Assembly (NCBI RefSeq): GCF_027947575.1
Contig: NZ_CP116256.1
Coordinates: 5,208,001-5,272,000, forward strand
Origin: Streptomyces rubrogriseus
GTDB lineage: Bacteria; Actinomycetota; Actinomycetes; Streptomycetales; Streptomycetaceae
DNA length: 64,000 bases
Direction: 5' to 3'
The position numbers and the translations under genes were made by a program. Below the pieces are notes generated by a model. It made no database searches and was not told the origin of the DNA. It was given only the letters and a program-made list of their open reading frames with translations. Positions 18,198 through 27,034 of the stretch are shown here, piece by piece. Positions within the stretch are counted from its first letter, which is position 1. Every line of letters starts with the position of its first letter.

Positions 18198-20579
18198 TCA
18201 GACGTCTTCGCCGGCCTCCTGCGTGAACAGCGCGTGCAGCCGCCGTGTGTGGTCGACCTGCCGCTCCGGTCCGGTGAGCGCGACCGTCGCCGTCAGCCGC
18301 GGCTCGGTGCTGGACGCGGCGAACCGCAGCTCCAGGTCGCCCGGTTCGACGATCCGGCGGCCGTCGCGGCCGGTGAAGGAGGCGAGGTCGGCCGGGACCT
18401 CGACGTGCACCCTGCGGGCCTCGCCGGGGGCCAGCGGCACCCGGGTGTAGCCGATGAGGCGCTGTACCGGCTGGACGACGGAGGCGACCGGGTCGTGCAG
18501 GTAGAGCTGCACCACCTCGGTGCCGTGCCGTTCGCCGGTGTTGCGGACGGTCAGTTCCAGCGAGAACGCACCGTCGGTCGGCGCCTCCTTGGTGTGCGCC
18601 ACGAGGTCGCTCCAGGCGAACGTCGTGTACGTGAGCCCGTGCCCGAAGCCGAAGGCCGGTGTCGGGTCGATGTTGGACACCTCGCTGGCCTGGGCGAGCC
18701 GCGCCCCGAGGTAGGTGGTCGGCTGGGCACCCGCGCTGCCGGGCACGCTGACGGGCAGCCTGCCGGTGGGGCTGGTGCGTCCACTGAGCACGCCGGCGAG
18801 CGCCGCGGTGCCCTCCTCGCCGGGGAAGAACGACTGCACGATCGCCGCGGACTCGGCCGTGGCGCGTCCGAGTGCGTAGGGCCGTCCGGCGAGGAGCACG
18901 GTGACCACCGGGGTGCCGGAGTCGAGCAGCGCGTCGAGGAGCTGCTGCTGGGCGCCGGGCAGCGTGAGGGACTCGGCGTCGCAGCCCTCGCCGCTGGTGC
19001 CCCGGCCGAACAGGCCCGCGCGGTCGCCCAGTACGGCGACGACGACGTCCGCGTCCCGGGCCGCGTCCACCGCCTCGCCGATGCCGGAGACCTCGCCGTC
19101 GTCGACGCCGGTGCCGCGGGCGACGGTGATGTCGGCGTCGGGGAACTCGGCGGTCAGGGTGTCGTGCAGGGTGGGCAGGTCGAGGCCGACCGGGACCTCC
19201 GGGTGCTGCACCCCGACGTGGCGCGGGAAGGAGTAGCAGCCGAGTACGGCGGTGGCCTCGGTGGCGTTGGGGCCGACCAGGGCGATGCGGCGGGGCCGGG
19301 CGAGCGGCAGGGTGCCGTCGTTGGTGAGCAGGACGACCGCCTTCTCGGCGATCTCGCGGGCCAGTTCCCGGTTCTCGGGCCGGTCCAGGTCGATCCGGCC
19401 GCGCAGCGCCTCCGGGTCCGAGAGGTCCACCCCGTCGAGCGCGGGCGGGACCGGGCTCCAGTCCGGGTCGAGCAGTCCGAGCTCCGCCTTCTGTCCCAGG
19501 ACGCGGCGCAGCGCCCGGTCGACGAGGGCCTCGGGCAGCCGGCCGTCGGTGACCGCGTCGACGAGCGGGGCCCCGAAGGTCTTGACGGTGGGCAGCTCGA
19601 CGTCGAGGCCCGCTTTCAGCGCGGCTCCGGCGGCGTCGGCCCAGTCGGCGGTGATGCCGTGCAGCGTCTTGAGGAAGGCGATGCCGAAGTAGTCGGCGAC
19701 GACCGTTCCCTCGAAGCCCCAGGTGTCCCGCAGCAGCCCGGTCAGCAGCGCCTCGTCGGCCGCGGCGGGCACGCCGTCGATGTCGGTGTAGGCGGACATC
19801 ACGGAGCGGGAGCCGCCCTCGCGGACGGCCATCTCGAACGGCGGGAGCAGGACGTCGGCCCGCTCGCGGGGGCCCACGGAGGAGGGGGCGAGGTTGCGGC
19901 CGGCGCGGGAGGCGGAGTAGCCCACGAAGTGCTTGAGGGTGGCGACGATGCCGGCGGACTCCAGGCCCTGCACGTACGCGGTGCCGATGGTGCCGACGAG
20001 GTAGGGGTCCTCGCCGATGGTCTCCTCCACCCTGCCCCAGCGGGCGTCGCGGACCACGTCGAGCACGGGGGCGAGGCCCTGGTGGATGCCGACGGACCGC
20101 ATGTCGCGGCCGATGGCGCCGGCCATCCGGCGTACCGCGTCCGGGTCGAAGGTGGCGCCCCAGGACAGCGGGACGGGGTAGGCCGTGGCGCCCCAGGCGG
20201 CGAAGCCGGCCAGGCACTCCTCATGGGCGACGGCGGGGATGCCGAAGCGGCCGGCCGAGGTGATGCGGGCCTGCGTGCGCAGGAGCGAGAGCGCGCCGAG
20301 CGCGGGGTCGACGGGGACGGTGCCGAAGGGCCGGGTGAGCTGGCCGAGCCCGGCGGGCACGAGCGCGTCGAGGTCGACGGCCTCCTCCATGTCGTGCTGA
20401 TGGGGGGCGACTTCGCCGCCCTTGTCGGAGGCACCCACCCACACTCCGTACAGCTGGGCGATCTTCTCCTCCAGGGTCATCGCGGCGACGAGCGCGTCGA
20501 CCCTGGCGGCGACGGGGTGGTTGGGGTCGTTCCAGAGGGGAATTTCGGGGGTGGTCTCTACAGCCACGTCGGCAGTCAC
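18198..20579 (-). CDS. Glycoside hydrolase family 3 (beta-glucosidase/beta-xylosidase type)
   Basis: Cytoplasmic GH3 enzyme, 793 aa, without a signal peptide. Domains: (alpha/beta)8 barrel (about 20-340) with KHFVGYSASRAG and VVADYFGI, where the Asp is the expected nucleophile; an alpha/beta sandwich (about 380-600); and a C-terminal fibronectin III-like domain (about 690-770). GTG 20579 overlaps the permease stop as GTGA with GGAGGAAA directly upstream. It is the last gene of the sugar ABC operon, so it should hydrolyse the imported beta-linked oligosaccharide. Whether this is gluco- or xylo-specific cannot be read from the sequence. Confidence 0.9.
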   Translation of the reverse strand: MTADVAVETTPEIPLWNDPNHPVAARVDALVAAMTLEEKIAQLYGVWVGASDKGGEVAPHQHDMEEAVDLDALVPAGLGQLTRPFGTVPVDPALGALSLLRTQARITSAGRFGIPAVAHEECLAGFAAWGATAYPVPLSWGATFDPDAVRRMAGAIGRDMRSVGIHQGLAPVLDVVRDARWGRVEETIGEDPYLVGTIGTAYVQGLESAGIVATLKHFVGYSASRAGRNLAPSSVGPRERADVLLPPFEMAVREGGSRSVMSAYTDIDGVPAAADEALLTGLLRDTWGFEGTVVADYFGIAFLKTLHGITADWADAAGAALKAGLDVELPTVKTFGAPLVDAVTDGRLPEALVDRALRRVLGQKAELGLLDPDWSPVPPALDGVDLSDPEALRGRIDLDRPENRELAREIAEKAVVLLTNDGTLPLARPRRIALVGPNATEATAVLGCYSFPRHVGVQHPEVPVGLDLPTLHDTLTAEFPDADITVARGTGVDDGEVSGIGEAVDAARDADVVVAVLGDRAGLFGRGTSGEGCDAESLTLPGAQQQLLDALLDSGTPVVTVLLAGRPYALGRATAESAAIVQSFFPGEEGTAALAGVLSGRTSPTGRLPVSVPGSAGAQPTTYLGARLAQASEVSNIDPTPAFGFGHGLTYTTFAWSDLVAHTKEAPTDGAFSLELTVRNTGERHGTEVVQLYLHDPVASVVQPVQRLIGYTRVPLAPGEARRVHVEVPADLASFTGRDGRRIVEPGDLELRFAASSTEPRLTATVALTGPERQVDHTRRLHALFTQEAGEDV

Positions 20580-21394
20580 TTTCCTCCGACACCCATCAGC
20601 CCCTGGACCAGGGCACGACGGGCGAACAGGTAGACGAGCAGGATGGGCACCATGGACAGCACCACGGCTCCCAGCAGACCGGGGATGTCGATCCCGTGCG
20701 CGGTCTGGAAGTTGTACAGGCCCAGGGTGACCACCTTGGTGGAGTCCGACTGGGTCAGGACCAGCGGGAACAGGAAGCCGTTCCACGCCTGGAGCGCGGA
20801 GAACACCACGATGGTGGACAGTCCCCCGCGGGACAGCGGCATGACGAGCTGGAAGAACATGCGCCGGGGACTCGCGCCGTCCATCGCCATGGCCTCGTAC
20901 AGCTCCGGGGAGATGTCGCGCATGGAGCCGCTGAGGATGAGCGCGGACATCGGCAGGCAGAACGCGGCCGTGGGCAGGATGACGCCGAGCAGGTTGTCGT
21001 ACAGCCCGGCCTCGCTGATCAGGTAGAACATCGGCACGATCACGGCCTGGGCCGGGATGGCGAGGCCGAGCAGGAACAGCCGGAAGATCGCCGACGTGGC
21101 CCTGCCGCGGCTGCGGACGATGGCGTAGGCGAGCGGCGGCACCAGCAGCAGCACGATGCCGATCACGCAGGCGGTGACGACGAGCGTGTTGAAGAAGTAC
21201 TGGCCGAAGCCGGAGTCGAAGGCACCGGTGAAGTTGTCCAGCGTGAAGCTGTCCGGGAGGGAGACCGGGCCGTTCTCGGCGTAGTCCTGGCGGGTGCGCA
21301 GGGTCGCGGCGAGCATCACGTACAGCGGCAGGCCGACCAGGACGAGCCAGACGAGCGAGCCGACGCCGGCCACGTAGTTGGGTCGGCGCCTCAT
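20576..21394 (-). CDS. Sugar ABC transporter permease (MalG/CUT1 type)
   Basis: Inner-membrane permease of 272 residues with six predicted helices and the EAA loop EAMAMDGASPRRMFFQLVMP that contacts the ATPase. It belongs to the CUT1 oligosaccharide family. Its ATG 21394 overlaps the stop of the MalF-type permease (ATGA), and its stop overlaps the GH3 start. No ATPase gene is in the operon. Streptomyces sugar importers commonly share one multitask ATPase, MsiK. Confidence 0.93.
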   Translation of the reverse strand: MRRRPNYVAGVGSLVWLVLVGLPLYVMLAATLRTRQDYAENGPVSLPDSFTLDNFTGAFDSGFGQYFFNTLVVTACVIGIVLLLVPPLAYAIVRSRGRATSAIFRLFLLGLAIPAQAVIVPMFYLISEAGLYDNLLGVILPTAAFCLPMSALILSGSMRDISPELYEAMAMDGASPRRMFFQLVMPLSRGGLSTIVVFSALQAWNGFLFPLVLTQSDSTKVVTLGLYNFQTAHGIDIPGLLGAVVLSMVPILLVYLFARRALVQGLMGVGGK

Positions 21395-22347
21395 GACACA
21401 CCCTCCATGGAGCTGCGCATCTTGTCGTAGCCGGAGACCCGGACGACGATCAGCGAGATGATCGTGGCCGCTACGACCAGGGCCAGGGCGATCGCTGAGC
21501 CGATGCCGTAGTCGAAGCTCTTGAAGGCCTTGTCGTACATGTAGTAGGCGCTGATGGTGGTGTCGGTGCCGGGACCGCCCTGGGTCAGGATGAGGACCGT
21601 CTCGAACGTGGTCAGGCCGCCGACGATCATCAGGATCATCGAGGTGATCATGGAGGTGCGCAGCTGCGGCAGGGTGATGTGGAAGAACTGCCGGTAGCGG
21701 CCCGCCCCGTCGATCTCCGCAGCCTGGTACAGCACCTGCGGGACGGCACGGGCGGCGCCCTGGTAGATCAGCGTGTGGAACGGCGTGAACTGCCAGGTGC
21801 TGACGAACGCCAGCACCCCGATGGCGGTGGTCTGTTCACCGAACAGGTTGCCGTCGCCGAAGAGCCAGGTCGCCTCCGCCGGAATGCCGAAGTTCGGGTC
21901 GAGCAGTGCCCGCCAGAGCACGGACACGGCCGTCGCGGACAGCAACAGGGGGATGAAGTAGATGACCGACAGGACGGCCCGGTTGCGCTGGTGACCGGCG
22001 GCCCAGACCCCGAGCAGGATGCTCAACGGGGTCTGGAGGACCACGCCGAGGACGGTGAGCAGCAGGGTCAGCCAGATGCTCTTGAGCATCACCGGGTCGT
22101 CGACGAGGCGCGACCAGTTGTCCGTGCCGACGAACTCGGGCGAGCTGATCCCGTCCCAGCTCATGAAGGACAGCACCGCCACCATGATCAGCGGGACGAT
22201 CGCGAAGAGGGCGAAGAACAGTGCGGCGGGCACCGCCCAGGCGAAGCTGGGGCGGCCCACCGTCGTCGTGGACGGGGCGGGCGGCCGCCGCCGGGACTCC
22301 TTGCGGGATCCGGCGGCGGGCCGTGCGCTCGTGAGGTGTGTGGTCAT
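21391..22347 (-). CDS. Sugar ABC transporter permease (MalF/CUT1 type)
   Basis: Permease of 318 residues. A basic, Pro-rich N-terminus of about 35 residues precedes six helices. The EAA-type loop is QAAEIDGAGRYRQFFHITLPQ. It pairs with the MalG-type protein encoded next, to which it is joined by a 4-bp overlap, and it follows the binding protein by 10 bp. ATG 22347 has only a weak ribosome site, so translation may rely on coupling. Confidence 0.93.
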   Translation of the reverse strand: MTTHLTSARPAAGSRKESRRRPPAPSTTTVGRPSFAWAVPAALFFALFAIVPLIMVAVLSFMSWDGISSPEFVGTDNWSRLVDDPVMLKSIWLTLLLTVLGVVLQTPLSILLGVWAAGHQRNRAVLSVIYFIPLLLSATAVSVLWRALLDPNFGIPAEATWLFGDGNLFGEQTTAIGVLAFVSTWQFTPFHTLIYQGAARAVPQVLYQAAEIDGAGRYRQFFHITLPQLRTSMITSMILMIVGGLTTFETVLILTQGGPGTDTTISAYYMYDKAFKSFDYGIGSAIALALVVAATIISLIVVRVSGYDKMRSSMEGVS

Positions 22348-22357
22348 GAGCCGTTCG

Positions 22358-23662
22358 TCACTCGGTCGGGAGGGCCTGCATGGCCTTGATGAAGCCGTCC
22401 GTGTCGAGCTGTCCGTTGAAGAACTGCTGGATGGCCTTGTGCAAGTCCGAGCTGGCCTTCTGCGGGTACGCCTGGTCCCAGGACAGCTGGAAGTTCGGGG
22501 CGTCGGAGACGAGGTCGTACTGGAAGCGGTTGTACTCGGGGGTGGCCGAACCGTCGATGAACTTGTCGGTGTTGGTCGTGGTCGGCAGGTTGCCGATGTC
22601 GAGGTGGGCCTTGACGAACTCGTCGGAGTACATGAGCTTCAGGAACTCGGCGGCGGCCTCCGGGTGCTTGGTCTTCTTCATCACCGAGTAGTAGTTGTTG
22701 GGGTTGCCGGCGACGTTGCCCGGGTCGCCCTTGCCGCCCTCGACGGTCGGGAAGGCGGTGTAGCCGAGGTCCTTCTCGGCGAACTCCTTGTGGTCCGTGA
22801 GCTGCTGGGAGTAGTACCAGGAGCCCATCAGCTCGAAGCCGGCCTTGCCCGAGGCCACCAGCTGGACCGAGCCGCCGTTGGTGTACTTGACGGAGTCGTA
22901 GTTCTTGCCGAAGGCGCCGGAGTCGACCAGCTCGCTGATCATGTCCAGCGCCTTCTTGCTGTCCGCGCTCTCCCAGGCGCTCTTGTCGCCGCCGATGGCC
23001 TTCGCGAACAGCTCCGGACCGGCGATGCGGTCGTAGAGGTACTGGAACCACATCTGGGTCGGCCACACGTCGCCGCCGCCGAGCGCGATCGGCGTGACAC
23101 CCGCGTCCTTGAGCTTGCCCACCGCGGCGAGCAGTTCGTCCCAGGTCTTGGGCGGCTGGACGCCCGCGTCCTCGAGGACCTTCTTGTTGTGGAAGAGCAG
23201 GACCGGCTGGGTGCCGCGCATCGGTATGCCGTACGGCTTGCCGTCGACGACGGCGCTGTTGAAGACGGACGGCAGGAACTTGTCCTTGAGGGCCGGGTCC
23301 TTCTTGATGAAGTCGTCGAGCGGCAGCAGGAGGTCCGCCTTGACGAACGGCTTGATGCTGCCGCCGCCCCAGTTGTAGAAGATGTCCGGGGCCTGCGGGG
23401 TGTTGATGATCGTCTGGAGCTTCGTCTGGTAGTCGGCACCGGGGATGGTGTCGAGGACCGCCTTGACGTCGGAGGTCTTGTTGAAGGTGTCGACGATCTG
23501 CTGTTCGATCTTGTTGCTGGCGTCCCCGTAGACCAGGACATGGATCTTGCCGTCGTCCGACGACGCCCCGCCGTTCCCGTCACCGCAGGCCGACAGGCTC
23601 AGCGCCAGGGCGAGCGTCGCACCGGTGGCGACCAGTCTGGGCAAGCGCGCACGTGTCTTCAT
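22358..23662 (-). CDS. Sugar ABC transporter solute-binding lipoprotein
   Basis: Extracellular lipid-anchored binding protein, 434 aa. The signal peptide ends in a lipobox LSAC near residue 26, followed by a Gly/Asp/Ser linker. The body is a CUT1 binding protein (IHVLVYGDAS..., FNKTSDVKAVLDTIPG, PYGIPMRGTQPVLLFHNK, FELMGSWYYSQQ). It captures the oligosaccharide for the two permeases. AAAGG precedes ATG 23662. It heads the operon, behind a good promoter at 23715-23744 and a LacI-type palindrome at 23674-23684. Confidence 0.92.
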   Translation of the reverse strand: MKTRARLPRLVATGATLALALSLSACGDGNGGASSDDGKIHVLVYGDASNKIEQQIVDTFNKTSDVKAVLDTIPGADYQTKLQTIINTPQAPDIFYNWGGGSIKPFVKADLLLPLDDFIKKDPALKDKFLPSVFNSAVVDGKPYGIPMRGTQPVLLFHNKKVLEDAGVQPPKTWDELLAAVGKLKDAGVTPIALGGGDVWPTQMWFQYLYDRIAGPELFAKAIGGDKSAWESADSKKALDMISELVDSGAFGKNYDSVKYTNGGSVQLVASGKAGFELMGSWYYSQQLTDHKEFAEKDLGYTAFPTVEGGKGDPGNVAGNPNNYYSVMKKTKHPEAAAEFLKLMYSDEFVKAHLDIGNLPTTTNTDKFIDGSATPEYNRFQYDLVSDAPNFQLSWDQAYPQKASSDLHKAIQQFFNGQLDTDGFIKAMQALPTE

Positions 23663-23673
23663 CGTTCGCCTTT

Positions 23674-23684
23674 CGAAAGTTTCG
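23674..23684. promoter_or_regulatory. LacI-type operator CGAAA-G-TTTCG
   Basis: A perfect 11-bp palindrome with an odd centre lies in the leader of the sugar operon, about 25-35 bases after the predicted transcription start. Bound repressor would block elongation. A related half-site CCGAAAGT follows near 23694. The adjacent LacI-family gene is the natural ligand. Confidence 0.65.
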
Positions 23685-23714
23685 GCGCCATCACCGAAAG
23701 TCCATGCTGGTCGG

Positions 23715-23744
23715 ACAGTAAAGTGAGACCGGATTTCTGGTCAA
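23715..23744 (-). promoter_or_regulatory. Sigma-70-like promoter of the sugar ABC/GH3 operon
   Basis: On the minus strand TTGACC (23744-23739) and TACTGT (23720-23715) are separated by 18 bp. This gives a leader of about 45 bases before the binding-protein ATG. It is among the clearest HrdB-type promoters in the window. Confidence 0.7.
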
Positions 23745-23800
23745 TGGCCGTGCGGCTGCCGACTCAAAACGTTACCGATCGCATGGCCTATCCTTCCTGC

Positions 23801-24850
23801 ATGCACGATGAAGTTGAGGTGGGCGCCCGGGTGACCCTGGCCGAGGTGGCGAAAGAGGCGGGAGTCTCTCCTCCGACAGTTTCGAAGGTCCTCAACGGTC
23901 GTTCGGATGTCTCCAGCACCACCAGGGCCAGGGTGGAGCGGCTTCTCGAGGTGCACGGTTACCGCCGCCGCAACGCGAGCCCGCCGCGCTCGCCGCTGGT
24001 CGAACTCGTCTTCCACGAGTTGGACAGCGTCTGGGCGATGGAGCTCGTCCGGGGCGTGGAGGACGTCGCCAAGGCCAACCGGACCGAGGTCGTACTCACC
24101 CGCGGCGGCACCCGGCACGCACCCGCCCCGGACTGGATCGAAGGCGTGCTCCGCCGCAGGCCGCTGGGCGTCGTGCTGGTCTTCTCCTCGCTCCCCGCGG
24201 AGGTCAAGCAGCGGCTGCGGTCCTGGAACATCCCCTTCGTCATCGTCGACCCGGCCGGTGACCCGGACCCCGACGTCCCGTCGGTCGGCTCGGCCAACTG
24301 GGCCGGGGGCCTGGCGGCAACCCGCCACCTCACCGACCACGGACACGAACGCGTCGCGATCATCACGGGGTTCGAGGACATGCTGTGCTCACTGGCCCGG
24401 CTCGACGGCTACCGCTCGGCGATGACGATGGCGGGCCTGCCGATCGACCCGGCCCTGGTCCGGTACGGCGACTACAGCGTGGAGAGCGGCTTCGAGCACG
24501 GCATGGACCTGCTCGCGGGTCCCGGCCGGCCGACGGCGGTCTTCGCGGGCAGCGACCTCCAGGCGCTCGGGGTACTGGAGGCGGCCCGCGTCAGGGGCCT
24601 GAGGGTCCCTCAGGACCTCTCGGTCGTCGGCTACGACGACGTGCCGCTGGCCCAGTGGTCGAGCCCGCCGCTGACCACCGTCCACCAGCCGCTGCGGCAC
24701 ATGGCCGAGGAGGCCACCCGGATGCTCTTCCGGCCGGACGAGCCCGGCCGGGCCGGCCGGCGCATCGAGCTGGCGACCCATCTCGTCGTACGGCAGAGCA
24801 CGGCGCCGCCGGGCGGGTCCGCGGCGGCGCCCGGCGGCGCGGACACCTGA
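23801..24850 (+). CDS. LacI-family regulator of the sugar ABC/GH3 operon
   Basis: Repressor of 349 residues: N-terminal LacI HTH (VTLAEVAKEAGVSPPTVSKVLNGRSDVSSTTRARVERL), hinge, then a periplasmic-binding-protein-like sensor ending SVVGYDDVPLAQWSSPPLTTV. It is divergent from the binding-protein gene and probably binds CGAAAGTTTCG at 23674. No ribosome site precedes ATG 23801; a -10-like TATCCT ends six bases before it, so the message may be leaderless. An in-frame ATG at 23783 would add six residues and cannot be excluded. It is not closely similar to the twin LacI proteins at 36.3 and 42.0 kb. Confidence 0.9.
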   Translation: MHDEVEVGARVTLAEVAKEAGVSPPTVSKVLNGRSDVSSTTRARVERLLEVHGYRRRNASPPRSPLVELVFHELDSVWAMELVRGVEDVAKANRTEVVLTRGGTRHAPAPDWIEGVLRRRPLGVVLVFSSLPAEVKQRLRSWNIPFVIVDPAGDPDPDVPSVGSANWAGGLAATRHLTDHGHERVAIITGFEDMLCSLARLDGYRSAMTMAGLPIDPALVRYGDYSVESGFEHGMDLLAGPGRPTAVFAGSDLQALGVLEAARVRGLRVPQDLSVVGYDDVPLAQWSSPPLTTVHQPLRHMAEEATRMLFRPDEPGRAGRRIELATHLVVRQSTAPPGGSAAAPGGADT

Positions 24851-24931
24851 CCAGGGGCCGCGCGGACACCTGACCAGGGGCCGTGCGGACACCTGGCGAG
24901 GGGCCGCGCCGCACGTCTGACGAGGGGCCGA
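24842..24931. repeat. 23-bp tandem repeat, about four copies
   Basis: The unit GACACCTGACCAGGGGCCGC plus three bases starts at 24842, 24865, 24888 and, degraded, 24911. It begins across the LacI stop codon (TGA 24848-24850) and fills the gap to the convergent tautomerase gene. The first two copies differ at one base. It may have replaced a normal terminator; each unit keeps a CAGGGGCCG or GAGGGGCCG core. Confidence 0.85.
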
Positions 24932-24938
24932 GGCAGTC

Positions 24939-25391
24939 CTACCGGCCCGGCACCTCGCGCACCTCGGGCAGGTCGGGCAGGTCGGGCAGGTCGGTCATGC
25001 GCTCGTCGTAGCCGGTGGCGGGGTCGACGACGCGGCCGGCGGCCCACCAGTTCTCCCTCGCCGTCTCGAAGGCCACCAGCATGACGTCCTCCTCGGGAAC
25101 GTCCGCGTACAGCTTGAGGTTGGCGACGATCGCCCGGAACAGTTCCGCCTTCTGCTCCGCGCCGCGCCGGTTGAACGACAACTGGACGAACAGGGTGCGC
25201 GAGGTGCGCCGCAGGCCGAACACGACCGGCTGCATGACGAAGTTGTCGTCCGTGACCTCGTGGAAGACGTGGAACTGGTCGTCCTGCGGAATCTTCAGTA
25301 CGTCGACCATGGACTTGTGCAGGGCCTCGGAGACGAGGCGGCGGTACTGGGGCGTGGTTCCCTGCCGCAGGGAAACGGTGATCAGAGGCAT
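24939..25391 (-). CDS. Tautomerase superfamily protein
   Basis: Protein of 150 residues. Met-Pro at the start (MPLITVSLRQGTTPQYRRLV) gives the N-terminal proline that is the catalytic base in the 4-oxalocrotonate tautomerase/MIF superfamily after Met removal. The length fits the two-unit (about 130 aa) members. The substrate is unknown. The C-terminus has a LPDLPDLP run encoded by three copies of a 9-bp repeat (about 24967-24993). It is divergent from a LysR gene, its likely regulator. Confidence 0.85.
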   Translation of the reverse strand: MPLITVSLRQGTTPQYRRLVSEALHKSMVDVLKIPQDDQFHVFHEVTDDNFVMQPVVFGLRRTSRTLFVQLSFNRRGAEQKAELFRAIVANLKLYADVPEEDVMLVAFETARENWWAAGRVVDPATGYDERMTDLPDLPDLPEVREVPGR

Positions 25392-25462
25392 GACGCCGAC
25401 GCTAGGAGCCCCGGAGGCATTCCGACAGCGAATGTTCGGCATGGTGGATATGCTGCCGGCTC

Positions 25463-26380
25463 ATGGGCATGGGAGATGTGACGCTGGCCGGGCTGCGGGT
25501 GCTGCGTGAGGTGGCCGAGCGCGGCACCTTCACCGCGGCCGCGCACAGCCTCGGCTACACGCAGTCGGCGGTCTCGAGGCAGGTGGCCGCGCTGGAACAG
25601 GCGACGGGGGCCCGCCTGTTCGACCGCTTCCCCGGCGGTGTACGGCCGACCGGAGCGGGCCTCGCCCTGCTGCGCCACGCCGTGGCCGCGCTGGACGCCC
25701 TGGAGGCGGCCGACCGGGAACTGCGCGGAGTGCGGGACGCCACCGGCCGGGTCCGGCTGGGGTACTTTCCCGCCGCCGGCGCGGTGCTCGTGGCCGACGC
25801 CCTGTCGGCACTGCGCCGGGAAGGCTCCCGCCCGCGGGTGACGACGCGGGAGGGGAGCACTCCGGCACTGGTGCGCGCGCTGCGCAGCGGCACCCTCGAC
25901 CTGGCGCTCCTGACCTCCCGGCCCCCGCACCGCTCGCCCGACACGGACGACCCTCCCCTGCACGTCGAACCCCTGCTGGAAACGCGCCTGGCCCTGGCCG
26001 TCGCGGCCGGCAGCCGCTTCGCCGAACACGGCACCGCGGACGTCGAGGACATCGCCGGGCAGCCCTGGATCGCCGGTCCCGGCGGCACGGACGAGCCGCT
26101 GCTCGGCGTCTGGCCGGGGCTGCCCGGACGGCCCCGCGTCGCGCACACCGCGCGCGACTGGCTGACCAAGCTCCACCTGGTCGCGGCCGGGGCGGGCGTC
26201 ACCACGGCCTCACCGGCGCTGCTGCCGGTGATTCCGCGCGGCGTCCGCTTCGTCGACGTCACGGGCGTCGCGGAGGAGGTACGGCGCATCGACCTGGTGT
26301 CGCTGCCCGGCCGGCTCACGGCTCCCGCCGGGGCACTGGTCAACGCCCTGCGACGGCGCGCCGCCGACCTGGCCGACTGA
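25463..26380 (+). CDS. LysR-family regulator, divergent from the tautomerase gene
   Basis: Regulator of 305 residues with an N-terminal HTH (LRVLREVAERGTFTAAAHSLGYTQSAVSRQVAALEQ) and a C-terminal effector domain (about 90-295). The 71-bp shared intergenic region contains the pair ATTCCGAC...GAATGTTCGG, a possible LysR box. There is no ribosome site, and TATGCT (25448-25453) ends nine bases before the ATG, so leaderless translation is possible. A second ATG two codons downstream is an alternative start. The target is inferred to be the tautomerase gene. Confidence 0.88.
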   Translation: MGMGDVTLAGLRVLREVAERGTFTAAAHSLGYTQSAVSRQVAALEQATGARLFDRFPGGVRPTGAGLALLRHAVAALDALEAADRELRGVRDATGRVRLGYFPAAGAVLVADALSALRREGSRPRVTTREGSTPALVRALRSGTLDLALLTSRPPHRSPDTDDPPLHVEPLLETRLALAVAAGSRFAEHGTADVEDIAGQPWIAGPGGTDEPLLGVWPGLPGRPRVAHTARDWLTKLHLVAAGAGVTTASPALLPVIPRGVRFVDVTGVAEEVRRIDLVSLPGRLTAPAGALVNALRRRAADLAD

Positions 26381-26467
26381 CACCCGGGCCGACCGGGCCG
26401 CAGGCCGGCCGGCAGGGCCGTGACGGGTTCGCCGACCGTTGAGGCCGGGCCGCTCGACGCTCCGGGG

Positions 26468-27034
26468 TCAGGCGCCGTCGTGGCGCCAGACCATGCTCAG
26501 TCCGGCCTCCGCGGCGGTCTGCGGCTCGTCCGCTTCGATGCGCAGCAACCGGTACCCGATCCGGGGCGGTATCGCGGCGCTCCGGGCGTTGGCCCGGTCG
26601 CAGTGGATCTCCATGGCCTTGACGCCGGGGAGCCCCAGGCCCTCCTCGGTCAGCGCGGCCGCGGCCCGGGTGGCGAGTCCGCGGCCGGTGGCCGGGGAAC
26701 AGATCCAGTAGCCGATCTCCAGGACGCCCGCCTCGCCGTTCGGGAACATCGCGCCCCCGCCGAGCACCCGGTCGAGACGGTCCGGCGGGGTCAGCACGTA
26801 GACGAAGGACCGCCCGGCGTCCCAGTCCGCGTCCTGCTCGGCACGGAACCTCTCGGTCTCCTCGCGGGTGGGCGGATGCTGGGCCCAGCGAAGCCACTCA
26901 CCCAGGTGCCCGACATCGGCGGCGACCGCGTCGATGAACGCGTCGTCGGAGACCAGGGAGCGCCGTCGCAGTACTGAGCCGTCCGGCAGTTCGATGTTCT
27001 CTCGGGGAAGCCCGGAACGCGATCCTTCTGTCAT
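26468..27034 (-). CDS. GNAT-family acetyltransferase
   Basis: N-acetyltransferase of 188 residues, RimJ/RimL-like. Motif A is ICSPATGRGLATRAAAALTEEG (about 125-145), followed by AMEIHCDRANARSAAIPPRIGY, where the usual NxxS segment is recognisable. It uses acetyl-CoA; the acceptor is unknown. ATG 27034 overlaps the formal stop of the upstream frame as ATGA. However, the frame with better coding character in the upstream gene runs straight into this ORF without a stop (see the gene at 27031-28269). Confidence 0.85.
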   Translation of the reverse strand: MTEGSRSGLPRENIELPDGSVLRRRSLVSDDAFIDAVAADVGHLGEWLRWAQHPPTREETERFRAEQDADWDAGRSFVYVLTPPDRLDRVLGGGAMFPNGEAGVLEIGYWICSPATGRGLATRAAAALTEEGLGLPGVKAMEIHCDRANARSAAIPPRIGYRLLRIEADEPQTAAEAGLSMVWRHDGA

